From Mycobacterium kyogaense (GTDB taxonomy: Bacteria > Actinomycetota > Actinomycetes > Mycobacteriales > Mycobacteriaceae), in the NCBI RefSeq assembly GCF_003254575.1, contig NZ_QJUA01000021.1:1-64000 (forward strand): a DNA stretch of 64,000 nucleotides, read 5' to 3'. The notes below the pieces were generated by a model that was not told the DNA's origin, did no database searches, and worked only from the letters and a program-made list of their open reading frames with translations. Position 1 is the first letter of the stretch. Every line of letters starts with the position of its first letter. Positions 47,421 to 56,969 of this stretch are shown here, piece after piece. A program made the position numbers and the translations under genes.

Positions 47421-48362
47421 ATGAGATACCACGCCGCCGTGATCGGCTCCGGCAACATCGGAACCGATCTGATGCTCAAGTTGCGGAGATCGGCCGTGCT
47501 GGACATCACCGCGATGGTCGGCATCGACCCGGACAGTGACGGGCTCGCTCGCGCGGCCGACCTCGGTGTGGCGGTCACGGCAGATGGGGTGACCGGCCTA
47601 CTGGCCATGCCCGCCTTCGACGACGTCGCCGTCGTCTTCGACGCAACCAGTGCAGCGGCCCACCGCCACAACGATGCTGCGCTGCGCGGCACGGGTCGCC
47701 TGATGGTGGACCTCACCCCGGCGGCCATCGGCCCCTTCGTGGTACCCGCGGTCAACATGGCTGAGCTGACCGGGCAGCGCAACCTCAACATGGTGACCTG
47801 TGGTGGGCAGGCGACCGTTCCGATCGTCGCCGCGCTGTCGTCGGTGACCAGGGTGCACTACGCAGAGATCGTGGCCTCGATCTCGTCGCGGTCGGCGGGC
47901 CCGGGCACTCGCGCCAACATCGACGAGTTCACGCAGACCACCGCGCGGGCGATAGAGACTGTCGGTGGCGCGGCACGCGGAAAGGCGATCATCATTCTCA
48001 ACCCGGCGGAACCGCCGATGATCATGCGGGACACCGTCAGTGCCCTGGTGTCGGCGGGAGACCAGGCGGTGATCGCCGCTGCGGTGGCCGACATGGTCGG
48101 CGCGGTGGCTCAGTACGTTCCCGGCTACCGGCTGCGCCAGCAGGTCCGGTATTCGACTGTGCCGCAGGATGATCGGCGTCGGCGGCTGATCGGTACCACC
48201 GTGGCCGCCGACCTGGCGCAGGTGACCGTGTTCCTCGAGGTCGAGGGAGCCGGCGATTACCTGCCCTCCTACGCAGGCAATCTCGACATCATGACCGCCG
48301 CCGCGGTCCGGGTGGGCGAACGGGCAGTCACGGCCGGGCATCTCGCGCAGGCGGCGCTGTGA
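47421..48362 (+). CDS. Acetaldehyde dehydrogenase (acetylating)
   Basis: Converts acetaldehyde, CoA and NAD+ to acetyl-CoA (DmpF/MhpF/BphJ family). The 313-residue product starts with the NAD-binding [15 protein letters not shown], has the catalytic Cys127 in [12 protein letters not shown], and [20 protein letters not shown]. Its stop overlaps the aldolase GTG by 4 nt. In this family the enzyme forms a channelled complex with the aldolase encoded next. Confidence 0.94.
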   Translation: MRYHAAVIGSGNIGTDLMLKLRRSAVLDITAMVGIDPDSDGLARAADLGVAVTADGVTGLLAMPAFDDVAVVFDATSAAAHRHNDAALRGTGRLMVDLTPAAIGPFVVPAVNMAELTGQRNLNMVTCGGQATVPIVAALSSVTRVHYAEIVASISSRSAGPGTRANIDEFTQTTARAIETVGGAARGKAIIILNPAEPPMIMRDTVSALVSAGDQAVIAAAVADMVGAVAQYVPGYRLRQQVRYSTVPQDDRRRRLIGTTVAADLAQVTVFLEVEGAGDYLPSYAGNLDIMTAAAVRVGERAVTAGHLAQAAL

Positions 48363-49375
48363 GCACCGGGGGCGCCACCGAGGTCTATGTCCAGGACGTG
48401 ACGCTGCGTGACGGCATGCACGCCGTCGGACACTCGCTGAGCCTGTCCGACACCCGGGCGATCGCCCGCGCGCTGGATCAGGCTGGTGTGTCCGCCATCG
48501 AGATCGCGCACGGTGACGGCCTGGCCGGCGGCAGCCTCACCTACGGCGCCGGAGCGCACAGCGATGCGGAGTGGATCGCGGCGGCCGCCGACGTCATTCG
48601 TACCGCTCGGCTCACGACGCTGCTGATCCCCGGTATCGGCACCCTCGACGATCTGCGTGCCGCCATCGACGTCGGCATCACGTCGGTGCGGATCGCCACC
48701 CACTGCACCGAAGCCGACATCGCGCGCCAGCACATCTCCACCGCGCGCAGCCTGGGCCTCGACGTGGCGGGGTTCTTGATGATGGCGCACATGACCGATC
48801 CTGATCATCTTGCGGCGCAGGCCAAGATCATGGAGGAGGCCGGAGCGCTGTGCGTCTACGTCACCGACTCCGGTGGCCGACTCACCATGACCGAGATGCG
48901 TGACCGCGTTCGGGCTTACCGTGATGTGCTCGCGCCGACCACGACGATCGGGGTGCACGCTCATCACAACCTGGCGCTCGGTGTCGCCAATTCCGTTGTC
49001 GCGGTGGAGGAAGGGGTGCACCGCGTGGACGCGTCACTGGCCGGCCTGGGTGCCGGTGCGGGGAACTGCCCCCTCGAGGCGTTCGTGGCGGTCGCAGAGC
49101 TCAACGGGTGGACGCACGGCTGTGACCTGTTCGCGCTGATGGACGCCGCCGACGACCTGGTGCGACCGCTGCAGAAGCGGCCCGTGCGGGTGGACCGGGA
49201 AACCCTCACCCTCGGGTTCGCCGGGGTGTACTCGAGTTTTCTCCTGCATGCCGAGCGCGTCGCGGCCGAGGTCGGCATCGAGACGCGGGACCTGCTCGTC
49301 GAAGCCGGCCGCCGTTCGATGGTGGGCGGTCAAGAAGACCTGCTCATCGACCTCGCACTGGATCTGAGGGGGTGA
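48359..49375 (+). CDS. dmpG: 4-hydroxy-2-oxovalerate aldolase
   Basis: Pyruvate aldolase splitting 4-hydroxy-2-oxovalerate to pyruvate and acetaldehyde, with a divalent metal. The 338-residue protein has the HMGL-like barrel: [12 protein letters not shown] at the start (Arg and Asp of the active site), [16 protein letters not shown] with the two metal-binding His, and the C-terminal communication domain that contacts the dehydrogenase. GTG 48359. The canonical meta-cleavage dioxygenase, hydrolase and hydratase genes are not nearby, so here the substrate must come by another route. Confidence 0.94.
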   Translation: MSTGGATEVYVQDVTLRDGMHAVGHSLSLSDTRAIARALDQAGVSAIEIAHGDGLAGGSLTYGAGAHSDAEWIAAAADVIRTARLTTLLIPGIGTLDDLRAAIDVGITSVRIATHCTEADIARQHISTARSLGLDVAGFLMMAHMTDPDHLAAQAKIMEEAGALCVYVTDSGGRLTMTEMRDRVRAYRDVLAPTTTIGVHAHHNLALGVANSVVAVEEGVHRVDASLAGLGAGAGNCPLEAFVAVAELNGWTHGCDLFALMDAADDLVRPLQKRPVRVDRETLTLGFAGVYSSFLLHAERVAAEVGIETRDLLVEAGRRSMVGGQEDLLIDLALDLRG

Positions 49376-49470
49376 ACAGTGATCTACCGAAGCGTTCGAC
49401 CGTTCTCGGTTCGGCGCCTGGACACGACGTGCCCTCTTCAGACATCGTGACTCACGAGAGACGGAACACC

Positions 49471-51024
49471 ATGGAAAACCTCCCCACGCTTTCGCCACCC
49501 CCGCGGCGTCTCGGCATCCGCCGGCCCGCCACCTCGGCTGCCGCTCCTGCGGCGGGCAGTCGACGCCTCAACCACGGGCTGAAGAAGAACAGCCTCGGGG
49601 TTCCGAGCATCTTCTTCTACATCATCGCCGCCGCCTCGCCGCTGACTGTCGTCGTCGCGCTCTACCCGATCATCATCGGGGCAGGCAACGGCGTCGGTAT
49701 GCCCGGTGCGTTCGTGATCGCGGCGGTCGTGCTCATGATCTTCGCTGTCGGATACGTGGCGATGAGCCGTCACGTCACCAATGCCGGGGCGTTCTATGCC
49801 TACGTCACGCTGGGTTTGGGCCGGATCACCGGGCTGGGCTCGGCGTCGCTGGCCATCTTCGCCTACAACGCCATCCAGGCCGGCCTGTACGGGGGTTTCG
49901 GATACTACGCGAGCGAGCTGCTCAATCCTCTTCTCGGCGTGACGATCCCATGGTGGGTGTACGCGTTCGTGGCACTGCTGGCGTGTCTCGGACTGGGGGT
50001 GCAAGGAGTGCACTCCGGCGCCAAGGTGCTCGGCGTGTTCATGACCCTCGAGGTCACGATGATCACCGTGCTGAGCGTGTTCAGCCTGTTCGGCGGCAAC
50101 GAACCGGTCTCGCAGTTCTCCTTGGAGCCGTTCGCGCCCAGCGTCGTGTTCGGCGGCGCGCTCGGGGTGGCGTTGATGTTCGCCCACGCCTCGTTCATCG
50201 GCTTCGAGGGATCGGCCATCTACGGCGAGGAGGCGCGCGACCCCGCGCGCACGATTCCCCGGGCCACCTATCTGTCGATCGCGTTCATGGGCACCCTCTA
50301 CGCGATCTCCGGCTGGCTCATCATGAATGCGCTGGGCCTGGACAAGGTGGTCTCGATCGCCACGGACACCGGTGGCAACTTCATCTTCGCGGCCAGCGAC
50401 ACCATCATCGGCCACAACATCTCGGTGCTGTTCCAGGTCCTCATCGTCACCGCGACGTTCGCGGCGATCGTGACCTTCCACAACAACGTCTCGCGATACC
50501 TGTTCTCGCTGGGCCGCCAGGGCCTGGTGTGGAAACCTCTGGGTTGGACGCTGCCGCGCCGTCAGACGCCGTGGGTCGCGTCGATCGTCCAGAGCGTCAT
50601 GGTCGGCATCGTCATCATCGCGTTCGCCGTCGCCGGCCTCGACCCGTTCGCCACCCTGTTCACCTGGGCCACGGGTATCGGCACCATCGGGGTGATCTTC
50701 TCGCAGCTCGTCGCCGGCGTGGCGATCTTCGTGTTCTTCCGGAGGTCCGATGTCGACAAGCGGCGGTGGAACACCGTGATCGCGCCGATCCTGGCGGTCA
50801 TCGGTCTGAGTGCCTTCTTCGTCTTGACGTTGAACAGCCTCGACATCCTGCTGGGTGTGCAGGGCGCGGTGGCGGCGGTCATGGTCTCGCTGGTGTTCGT
50901 CGCGCTGTTCGCCGGAATGGCCTACGGCGCCTACCTGCGGTTCGTCGCACCGGAGAAATACGAGCTCGTCGGAAAAGCCCTCAACGAACGTGAATTGGAT
51001 GAACCCGCCCCTGAGGCGATGTAG
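49471..51024 (+). CDS. APC-superfamily permease
   Basis: A 517-residue membrane transporter from ATG 49471 (MENLPTLSPPPRR); GTG 49372, overlapping the aldolase stop, would add 33 hydrophilic residues. About 45 cytoplasmic residues precede the first helix (SIFFYIIAAASPLTVVVALY), and about 12 helices follow, with TNAGAFYAYVTLGLGRITG and FIGFEGSAIYGEEARDP. These place it among APC amino acid/amine transporters. It most likely imports the compound degraded by the surrounding enzymes. Confidence 0.88.
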   Translation: MENLPTLSPPPRRLGIRRPATSAAAPAAGSRRLNHGLKKNSLGVPSIFFYIIAAASPLTVVVALYPIIIGAGNGVGMPGAFVIAAVVLMIFAVGYVAMSRHVTNAGAFYAYVTLGLGRITGLGSASLAIFAYNAIQAGLYGGFGYYASELLNPLLGVTIPWWVYAFVALLACLGLGVQGVHSGAKVLGVFMTLEVTMITVLSVFSLFGGNEPVSQFSLEPFAPSVVFGGALGVALMFAHASFIGFEGSAIYGEEARDPARTIPRATYLSIAFMGTLYAISGWLIMNALGLDKVVSIATDTGGNFIFAASDTIIGHNISVLFQVLIVTATFAAIVTFHNNVSRYLFSLGRQGLVWKPLGWTLPRRQTPWVASIVQSVMVGIVIIAFAVAGLDPFATLFTWATGIGTIGVIFSQLVAGVAIFVFFRRSDVDKRRWNTVIAPILAVIGLSAFFVLTLNSLDILLGVQGAVAAVMVSLVFVALFAGMAYGAYLRFVAPEKYELVGKALNERELDEPAPEAM

Positions 51025-51065
51025 ATCGATCTTCGAAGAAGGCGCGCGCGGCTGGGCATTGATAG

Positions 51066-51091
51066 GTACGTTTGTCCTTATCGATACGTAC
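51066..51091. promoter_or_regulatory. Possible TetR operator
   Basis: GTACGT at 51066-51071 and ACGTAC at 51086-51091 form an inverted repeat with 14-nt spacing, just upstream of the TetR gene (start 51119). Each arm contains GTAC, itself a palindrome, so the match may be by chance. Confidence 0.35.
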
Positions 51092-51118
51092 GGCTGTTCT
51101 TTACGGAAGGGCGAGTAG

Positions 51119-51691
51119 ATGGCTCCCGGTACCCGGCGCGCGCGCCGACACGACCCCGACAGAAAGGAACGCATCGTGGAGGCGGCGTTGGCAGTCCTGG
51201 CCCGTGACGGGGTCGCCGGCATCACCCACCGTGCCATCGGCGAGGCCGCCGACGTCCCGCTCGGCTCCATCACCTACCACTTCGCCACCCTCGACGACAT
51301 CGTCAACCAGGCCTTTCAGGCGCACGTGGAGAAGCTCGCGACGCGCTTCGAAGATCGACTCGCCTCCTGTGATGCGGGCGGCGACCTGATCGAGTGCATC
51401 GTCTCCGCAGTCACCGACGACCTGGCCGCCAATCCGAACGAACTCGCGGTCACCTACGAGCTCTACGGCGACGCGGTGCGACGGTCCGACAACAAACGCA
51501 TCACCCAGCGATGGATGGAGCGCGCAGAAGACGCCCTGTCACAGCACTTCGACCGGGCCACCGCGCGGCTGCTCGACGTGGTCATCGAAGGCGTGATGGT
51601 GCACATGTCCATCGCGGCGCAGCCGATGGCCAAGGACGCGGTGCGCGCGCTGCTGATTACGGCCGCCAATGCCGGCGCCGCTGACAACTGA
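51119..51691 (+). CDS. TetR-family transcriptional regulator
   Basis: A 190-residue regulator. The N-terminal helix-turn-helix (about 10-60) reads RIVEAALAVLARDGVAGITH, then ADVPLGSITYHFATLDDIV, very TetR-like and near BetI/TetR_C_6 members. The C-terminal ligand domain is helical. It stands between the permease and the aldehyde dehydrogenase in the same direction, so it may control the second half of the island. Confidence 0.9.
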   Translation: MAPGTRRARRHDPDRKERIVEAALAVLARDGVAGITHRAIGEAADVPLGSITYHFATLDDIVNQAFQAHVEKLATRFEDRLASCDAGGDLIECIVSAVTDDLAANPNELAVTYELYGDAVRRSDNKRITQRWMERAEDALSQHFDRATARLLDVVIEGVMVHMSIAAQPMAKDAVRALLITAANAGAADN

Positions 51692-51726
51692 ATCCTTTGT
51701 TCGCTTCCCGAGAATTGGAGTACGAC

Positions 51727-53163
51727 ATGACTTTTCACAACGAGATGTTCATCGACGGCGATTGGGCCCCGTCGTCGAGCGGCGCGGTCGATCAGGTGCC
51801 CGCACCCGCCACCGGTGAGGCGTTCGCCGAGATCGCCCACGGGACCGTCGACGACGTCGACCGCGCAGTGGCCGCCGCCCACGCGGCGTTCGGAAACTGG
51901 GCCCGCACGCCGGCAGGCGAACGTGCCCGAGCCTTCCTCAAGCTCGCCGACCGCATCGAAGAAGACGCCCGCACACTCGCCGAGATCGAATCGCGCAATG
52001 TCGGCAAGCCGATCGGGTTGGCGCTGGAAGAGATGGAGATGATCCCCGATCACCTGCGATTCTTCGCCGGGGCCGCCCGCACCATGGAAGGCCGCGCGGC
52101 GGGGGAGTTCGTGCCGGGCAAGACCAGCATCATCCGGCGGGATCCCCTCGGCGTCGTCGGCTCGGTCGCGCCCTGGAACTACCCGCTGCTGATGGCGATC
52201 TGGAAGATCTCGCCGGCGCTGCTGACGGGAAACACCCTGGTGCTCAAGCCTTCTGAGCACACACCCTTCTCCGTGTTGCGCCTGGCCGAGCTGGCCGCCG
52301 ACCTGTTCCCCGCCGGGGTGTTCAATGTCGTCACCGGTCACGGCGAGGATGTCGGCGCGCGGCTCGTCGCCCACCCGCTGGTGCGGATGTCGTCACTGAC
52401 CGGGTCTGTCGACACCGGGCGGGCACTCATGCGCGCCTCGGCGGACACCAACCTCAAGCGGCTGCACCTCGAGCTGGGCGGCAAGGCGCCGGTGCTGGTG
52501 TACCCCGATGCCGACATCCCGCTGACGGTGTCCAAGATCATGGAGGGCGCGTTCTGCAACTCCGGACAGGACTGCATGGCGGCGTCGCGGGTCTACGTGC
52601 ACGACTTGGTACACGATGAACTGGTCTCCGGACTCGAAAAAGCGGTCAAGGCCATGGATCTCGGCGACATCGCCGACGAGAACACCGCGATGGGACCGGT
52701 GATCACCGCGGAGCACCGCGACCGCGTCGAGGGCTTCGTCGAGCGCGCCAAGCAGACCGGCCACACCGAGTTGATCCAGGGCGACAACCCCGGCACCGGC
52801 TTCTACACCGCGCCCACCGTGGTCGTCGGGGCGCGCCAGGGCGACGAGATCGTGCGCACCGAGGTGTTCGGTCCGGTCACCTCGGTGACCCGGTTCGGCG
52901 ACAGCGACGACGTCGTGGCCTGGGCCAACGACACCGAATACGGCCTGGCCGCTTCGGTGTTCACCCAGGAGATCGGCCGAGCCATGACCGCATCGAGCGA
53001 GCTGCAGTTCGGCACCGTCTGGGTCAACGACCACCTGCCGGTGACGCCGGAGATGCCGCACGGCGGATTCAAGCAGTCCGGTAACGGCAAGGACATGTCG
53101 GTCTACGCACTCGAGGAGTACACCGAGATCAAGCACGTGATGATCAATCGCGAGAGTGCCTGA
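51727..53163 (+). CDS. NAD(P)-dependent aldehyde dehydrogenase
   Basis: A 478-residue aldehyde dehydrogenase oxidising an aldehyde to acid. Catalytic Cys283 (NSGQDCMAASR) and general base Glu249 (LHLELGGKAPVLV) are both present at the usual spacing, with APWNYPLLMAIWKISPALL for cofactor binding. It resembles betaine- and aminobutyraldehyde-type members. ATG 51727 follows GGAG; the in-frame TTG/ATG 30 nt upstream lacks support. The next gene begins 1 nt after the stop. Confidence 0.93.
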   Translation: MTFHNEMFIDGDWAPSSSGAVDQVPAPATGEAFAEIAHGTVDDVDRAVAAAHAAFGNWARTPAGERARAFLKLADRIEEDARTLAEIESRNVGKPIGLALEEMEMIPDHLRFFAGAARTMEGRAAGEFVPGKTSIIRRDPLGVVGSVAPWNYPLLMAIWKISPALLTGNTLVLKPSEHTPFSVLRLAELAADLFPAGVFNVVTGHGEDVGARLVAHPLVRMSSLTGSVDTGRALMRASADTNLKRLHLELGGKAPVLVYPDADIPLTVSKIMEGAFCNSGQDCMAASRVYVHDLVHDELVSGLEKAVKAMDLGDIADENTAMGPVITAEHRDRVEGFVERAKQTGHTELIQGDNPGTGFYTAPTVVVGARQGDEIVRTEVFGPVTSVTRFGDSDDVVAWANDTEYGLAASVFTQEIGRAMTASSELQFGTVWVNDHLPVTPEMPHGGFKQSGNGKDMSVYALEEYTEIKHVMINRESA

Positions 53164-53164
53164 C

Positions 53165-53491
53165 ATGGTTGTCAGCGCGATCAACATGTTCCGGCTGCGG
53201 CCCGGGGTCGCGCTGGCCGAGTTCGAACGGTTCTCCGCCGAACTCGACCGGCCGGTCTGCCTCGCCTTCGACGTGGTGCTCTCGTTCGACGTCTTCTTCG
53301 TCGACGATCCCGGGCCCGGCGGGGCCGACGTCATCGAGGTCATGACAGTGACGTCGTGGCCGGGGTGGCAACAGCTTCTCGCCGAAGCGCCCGAATTCGA
53401 ACCCGTGTTGGCCCGGTTCGGCGAGCTCGTCGACCCCGACAGCGTCACCACCATTCTCACCCGTCCTTCCGCACTACCCCAGGAGATCTGA
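53165..53491 (+). CDS. Small dimeric alpha/beta-barrel-like (RedY/Dabb-type) protein
   Basis: A 108-residue protein starting MVVSAINMFRLRPGVALAEF, with a single ferredoxin-like beta-alpha-beta pattern and FEPVLARFGELVDPDS near the C-terminus. This fits dimeric alpha/beta-barrel families such as RedY or stress-responsive A/B-barrel proteins. The role could be a small lyase/monooxygenase-like or accessory function. It is packed 1 nt after the aldehyde dehydrogenase and 1 nt before the flavoenzyme. Confidence 0.7.
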   Translation: MVVSAINMFRLRPGVALAEFERFSAELDRPVCLAFDVVLSFDVFFVDDPGPGGADVIEVMTVTSWPGWQQLLAEAPEFEPVLARFGELVDPDSVTTILTRPSALPQEI

Positions 53492-53492
53492 C

Positions 53493-55223
53493 ATGCCCGA
53501 CAACACCGGGCCGGACTACGACGCCGTGATCATCGGCGCCGGCCACAACGGACTGGTCACCGCCAACTACCTGGCCCGCGCAGGCAAGCGCGTCCTGGTC
53601 CTCGAAGCCCGCGAGGTGGTCGGCGGTGCCTGCGTCACCGAAGAACTGATCCCGGGCTCGAAATGGTCGTCGTGCGCGTTCATCGCCGGCCTGCTGCGCC
53701 CGGAGATCATCGCCGAGCTGGAACTGGAGAAGTACGGTCTCGACCTGTATCAGGGAGATGCACTGTCGTACAGCCTGTTCCGCGATGGCACGTCCTTCAC
53801 GATGTGGAAGGAGACCGACCGGACCCTTCGCGAACTCGAGAAGATCAACAAGAAGGACGCCCAGGCGTTCCTCGACTTCGGGGTGCGGCTGCAGCGGTTC
53901 GCCGGACTGGTGACGCCCTATCTGCTCCAGCCCCCACCCGAGCGCTCCGAAGTGTTCGCCGCGTTCGAGGCTGCGGGGGAGCAGACGCTGCTCGACGAGT
54001 TCACCCTGCTGTCCGTACGGGATCTGCTCGACCGGTACTTCGAGGACGAGCGACTCAAGAGCATGCTGACGTTCTTCGGGATGGTGTCCATCTTCGGCGG
54101 ACCGTCGACACCCGGCACCGCCTACACCTACGGACACCACTCGTGGGGTGAGTTCAACGGCAACTTCGGGCAGTTCGGCCTCGCCCGTGGCGGCATGGGT
54201 GCGATCAGCGAGGCGCTCGCGGCGGGGGCACGCGCTCACGGTGCGACGATCCGGACCTCGGCTCCGGTCGACACCGTTGTCGTCGAACGTGGGGTGGCCA
54301 CTGGCGTGCGGTTGGCCGACGGTTCGATTGTCACCGCAGCTCAGGTGTTCTCGAACGCCGACCCGAAACGTTCGTTGCTCAAGCTTCTCGAACGCGGCGT
54401 GTTGCCGGCGCGGCTGGTGCGTGACGTCGAGAACATCGACACGCGCGGCTCGATGGCTCGAATCCATCTTCTGATCGACGAACTGCCGCAGTATCTTCCG
54501 TTCGCCGACGCGTCGGAGGGGCCTCAGCACCACGGACATCAACTCCTCGGTCCGAGCCGCGAGGCGTTCGAGGAAGCCTACGAGGCGCAACGGCGCGGCA
54601 CGTTCCCGAGTACCTTCGTCATCGAGGCCGTCACCCAGTCGGTGACCGACGATTCGCTGGCGCCGCCGGGACTGCACACCATGACACTCGGCATCCAGCA
54701 GCTCCCGTCCGAGCTGACGGGCACCACCTGGGCTGCGGAGAAGGAGAAGTGGGCCGACCTCGTGCTGGAGGATCTGTTCACCTATGCGCCGAACCTGCGC
54801 GAGCACATCGTGGACCGGGTGGTCATCACCCCCGACGACCTCGACAACGAGTACTTGATCACCGACGGCAACATCTTCCACGGGTCGATGATGCTCGACC
54901 AGTTGTTCGGTGCCCGACCGCTACCTGAGCTCGCGAATTACCGGACGCCGGTGCGCAATTACTATCTGTGCGGCTCCGGCACACACCCCGGCGGCGGGGT
55001 GATGGGCGCCAACGGCCACAACGCCGCCAAGGTGGCGCTCGCCGACGCCGCGGGGGTTCCGGCCGCCGCGGGCCGGGCCCCGGTCAGCGCCGCCCGGGTG
55101 CCCTGGCAGCAGCGGATGGTGGGCACGTTGATGTCCACCCGACCGGGCCGCTGGGTGGGATACCGGGCCGCGCGGCAACCCGCCCTACGCAAGATCACCG
55201 CATACGCCGCACGCGTCCGATGA
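53493..55223 (+). CDS. Phytoene-desaturase-like FAD-dependent oxidoreductase
   Basis: A 576-residue flavoprotein of the CrtI/PYROXD2-like group. The FAD-binding Rossmann motif is DAVIIGAGHNGLVTANYLAR with the following EAREVVGGACVTEE; the C-terminal FAD motif is YLCGSGTHPGGGVMGANGHN. CrtI relatives desaturate or oxidise hydrophobic substrates; no other carotenoid gene is present, so the function is probably in the catabolic pathway. ATG 53493; the stop overlaps the dehydratase ATG by 4 nt. Confidence 0.88.
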   Translation: MPDNTGPDYDAVIIGAGHNGLVTANYLARAGKRVLVLEAREVVGGACVTEELIPGSKWSSCAFIAGLLRPEIIAELELEKYGLDLYQGDALSYSLFRDGTSFTMWKETDRTLRELEKINKKDAQAFLDFGVRLQRFAGLVTPYLLQPPPERSEVFAAFEAAGEQTLLDEFTLLSVRDLLDRYFEDERLKSMLTFFGMVSIFGGPSTPGTAYTYGHHSWGEFNGNFGQFGLARGGMGAISEALAAGARAHGATIRTSAPVDTVVVERGVATGVRLADGSIVTAAQVFSNADPKRSLLKLLERGVLPARLVRDVENIDTRGSMARIHLLIDELPQYLPFADASEGPQHHGHQLLGPSREAFEEAYEAQRRGTFPSTFVIEAVTQSVTDDSLAPPGLHTMTLGIQQLPSELTGTTWAAEKEKWADLVLEDLFTYAPNLREHIVDRVVITPDDLDNEYLITDGNIFHGSMMLDQLFGARPLPELANYRTPVRNYYLCGSGTHPGGGVMGANGHNAAKVALADAAGVPAAAGRAPVSAARVPWQQRMVGTLMSTRPGRWVGYRAARQPALRKITAYAARVR

Positions 55224-56959
55224 CTCTGCGCAGCGCCAAATGGTTCGCCGGCCAGAACGTCCCCGGCTTCGTCCACCGGTCCGCCATGCGGGCATCAGGG
55301 TTCTCCCGGATGGCCTTCGAGGGCAGGCCGATCGTCGGGATCTGCAACTCGTGGTCCGAAGTCGTCAACTGCAACATGCACTTTCGCGGTCTCGCCGATT
55401 CAGTGCGGCGTGGAGTGCTGGCGGCAGGCGGCTTCCCCCTCGAATTCCCGACGATGTCACTCGGCGAACAGTTGATGAAGCCGACGACGATGCTGTTCCG
55501 GAACCTGATGGCGATGGACGTCGAGGAATCGATCCGCGCGTACCCCTTCGACGCGGTGGTGTTGCTGGGTGGTTGTGACAAGACGGTGCCTGCTCAGCTG
55601 ATGGGCGCGGCGAGTGCGGACGTGCCGGCCATCGTGCTGACCGGCGGGCCCGCCGCACCCGCGGTGTTCCGCGGCAAGCAGCTCGGCGTGGGCACCGATC
55701 TGTGGGAGTACATCGACGACGTCCGGGCCGGACGCATGTCGATGACCGACTACGAGCGTCTGGAGGCGGCCGCCGGCCCGTCACGAGGCCACTGCCCGGA
55801 GATGGGCACGGCATCGACGATGGCCACCATCGTCGAAGGGCTCGGCATGACTCTGCCCGGCGCTGCGGCGGTGCCCGCGATGGACTCGCGCCGCATGCAG
55901 GTCGCGGAGGAGGTGGGCGCCCGCGCGGTCGGTCTGGCCGCCGAGGGCGTGCGACCGTCTCAGGTGCTCACCGCCGACGCCTTCGACAACGCCATCACGC
56001 TGATGCTGGCGGTCGGTGGCTCGACCAACGCGATCGTGCACCTGCTCGCCATCGCCGGGCGCGCCGGAGTGCCCTTGACCCTCGACCGCTTTCACGAATT
56101 GTCCGCCCGCACACCGTTGCTGGTGAACGTGCGACCGGCGGGCGAGCACCTCGTGGAACACGTCTTCCACGCAGGCGGTGTTCCCGCGGTGATGAAGTCG
56201 CTGGAGTCGTTGCTGCACACCGATGCACTGACCGTCACGGGCAAGACCGTCGCCGACAACCTGCCCGCACAGCCGGTCGCCGACACCGAGGTGATCACCT
56301 CACTGGACCGGCCCTTCCAGCCGCCCCAGGGCCTCGCCGTGGTACGCGGCAACCTCGCCCCGAACGGCGCGGTCATCAAGTGTGCTGCCGCGAGCCCCGA
56401 TCTGCTGGTCCACCAGGGACCGGCCGTGGTGTTCGAGAACATGTGGGACCTGTTGGCGCGCTTCGACGATCCCGACCTCGACGTCACCGCCGACTCGGTG
56501 CTGGTGCTGCGCAGCGCAGGGCCACGCGGCGCACCGGGCATGCCCGAATGGGGTCAGCTACCGATCCCGAGCAAGCTGCTCCGCCAGGGAGTCACCGACA
56601 TGGTGCGGATCTCCGATGCGCGGATGAGTGGAACCGCCTACGGCACCTGCGTGCTCCACATCAGCCCGGAGTCGGCGGCGGGCGGTCCGCTGGGGCTGGT
56701 GCGCGACGGCGACCTCATCTCCCTGGACGCGCACGCAGGCGTGCTGAACGTCGAGTTGACCGACGCCGAGCTGGCCGAACGTCGCGCGGCACTGGACCCG
56801 ACACCACCGGTGCGGCACCGCCGCGGTTATGCGGCGATGTACGTCGATCGTGTGCTGCAGGCCGACCGCGGCTGCGACTTCGACTTCCTGGTCGGCCGGT
56901 CCGAACATCCCGAGAACGAACCCGACGCCGTCTTCGACGGCTGGGTGGGCGGCTGGTGA
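55220..56959 (+). CDS. IlvD/Edd-family dehydratase (probable sugar-acid or dihydroxy-acid dehydratase)
   Basis: A 579-residue [Fe-S] dehydratase converting a 2,3-dihydroxy acid into a 2-oxo acid. The three Cys regions of the family are present: ICNSWSEVVNCNMHF, GGCDKTVPAQL and GHCPEMGTASTMA. RMSGTAYGT near the C-terminus is also diagnostic. It resembles L-arabinonate/sugar-acid dehydratases more than biosynthetic IlvD, judging by the SGTAYGTCVLH wording. ATG 55220 overlaps the flavoenzyme stop by 4 nt. Its product could feed the 4-hydroxy-2-oxovalerate aldolase of this island. Confidence 0.9.
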   Translation: MTLRSAKWFAGQNVPGFVHRSAMRASGFSRMAFEGRPIVGICNSWSEVVNCNMHFRGLADSVRRGVLAAGGFPLEFPTMSLGEQLMKPTTMLFRNLMAMDVEESIRAYPFDAVVLLGGCDKTVPAQLMGAASADVPAIVLTGGPAAPAVFRGKQLGVGTDLWEYIDDVRAGRMSMTDYERLEAAAGPSRGHCPEMGTASTMATIVEGLGMTLPGAAAVPAMDSRRMQVAEEVGARAVGLAAEGVRPSQVLTADAFDNAITLMLAVGGSTNAIVHLLAIAGRAGVPLTLDRFHELSARTPLLVNVRPAGEHLVEHVFHAGGVPAVMKSLESLLHTDALTVTGKTVADNLPAQPVADTEVITSLDRPFQPPQGLAVVRGNLAPNGAVIKCAAASPDLLVHQGPAVVFENMWDLLARFDDPDLDVTADSVLVLRSAGPRGAPGMPEWGQLPIPSKLLRQGVTDMVRISDARMSGTAYGTCVLHISPESAAGGPLGLVRDGDLISLDAHAGVLNVELTDAELAERRAALDPTPPVRHRRGYAAMYVDRVLQADRGCDFDFLVGRSEHPENEPDAVFDGWVGGW

Positions 56960-56969
56960 GCCGAGCGGT

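Noticed and set aside
49438-51273. 611-residue open frame on the minus strand
   Set aside because: Antisense to the APC permease; extremely rich in Arg, Asp and His, typical of shadow frames.
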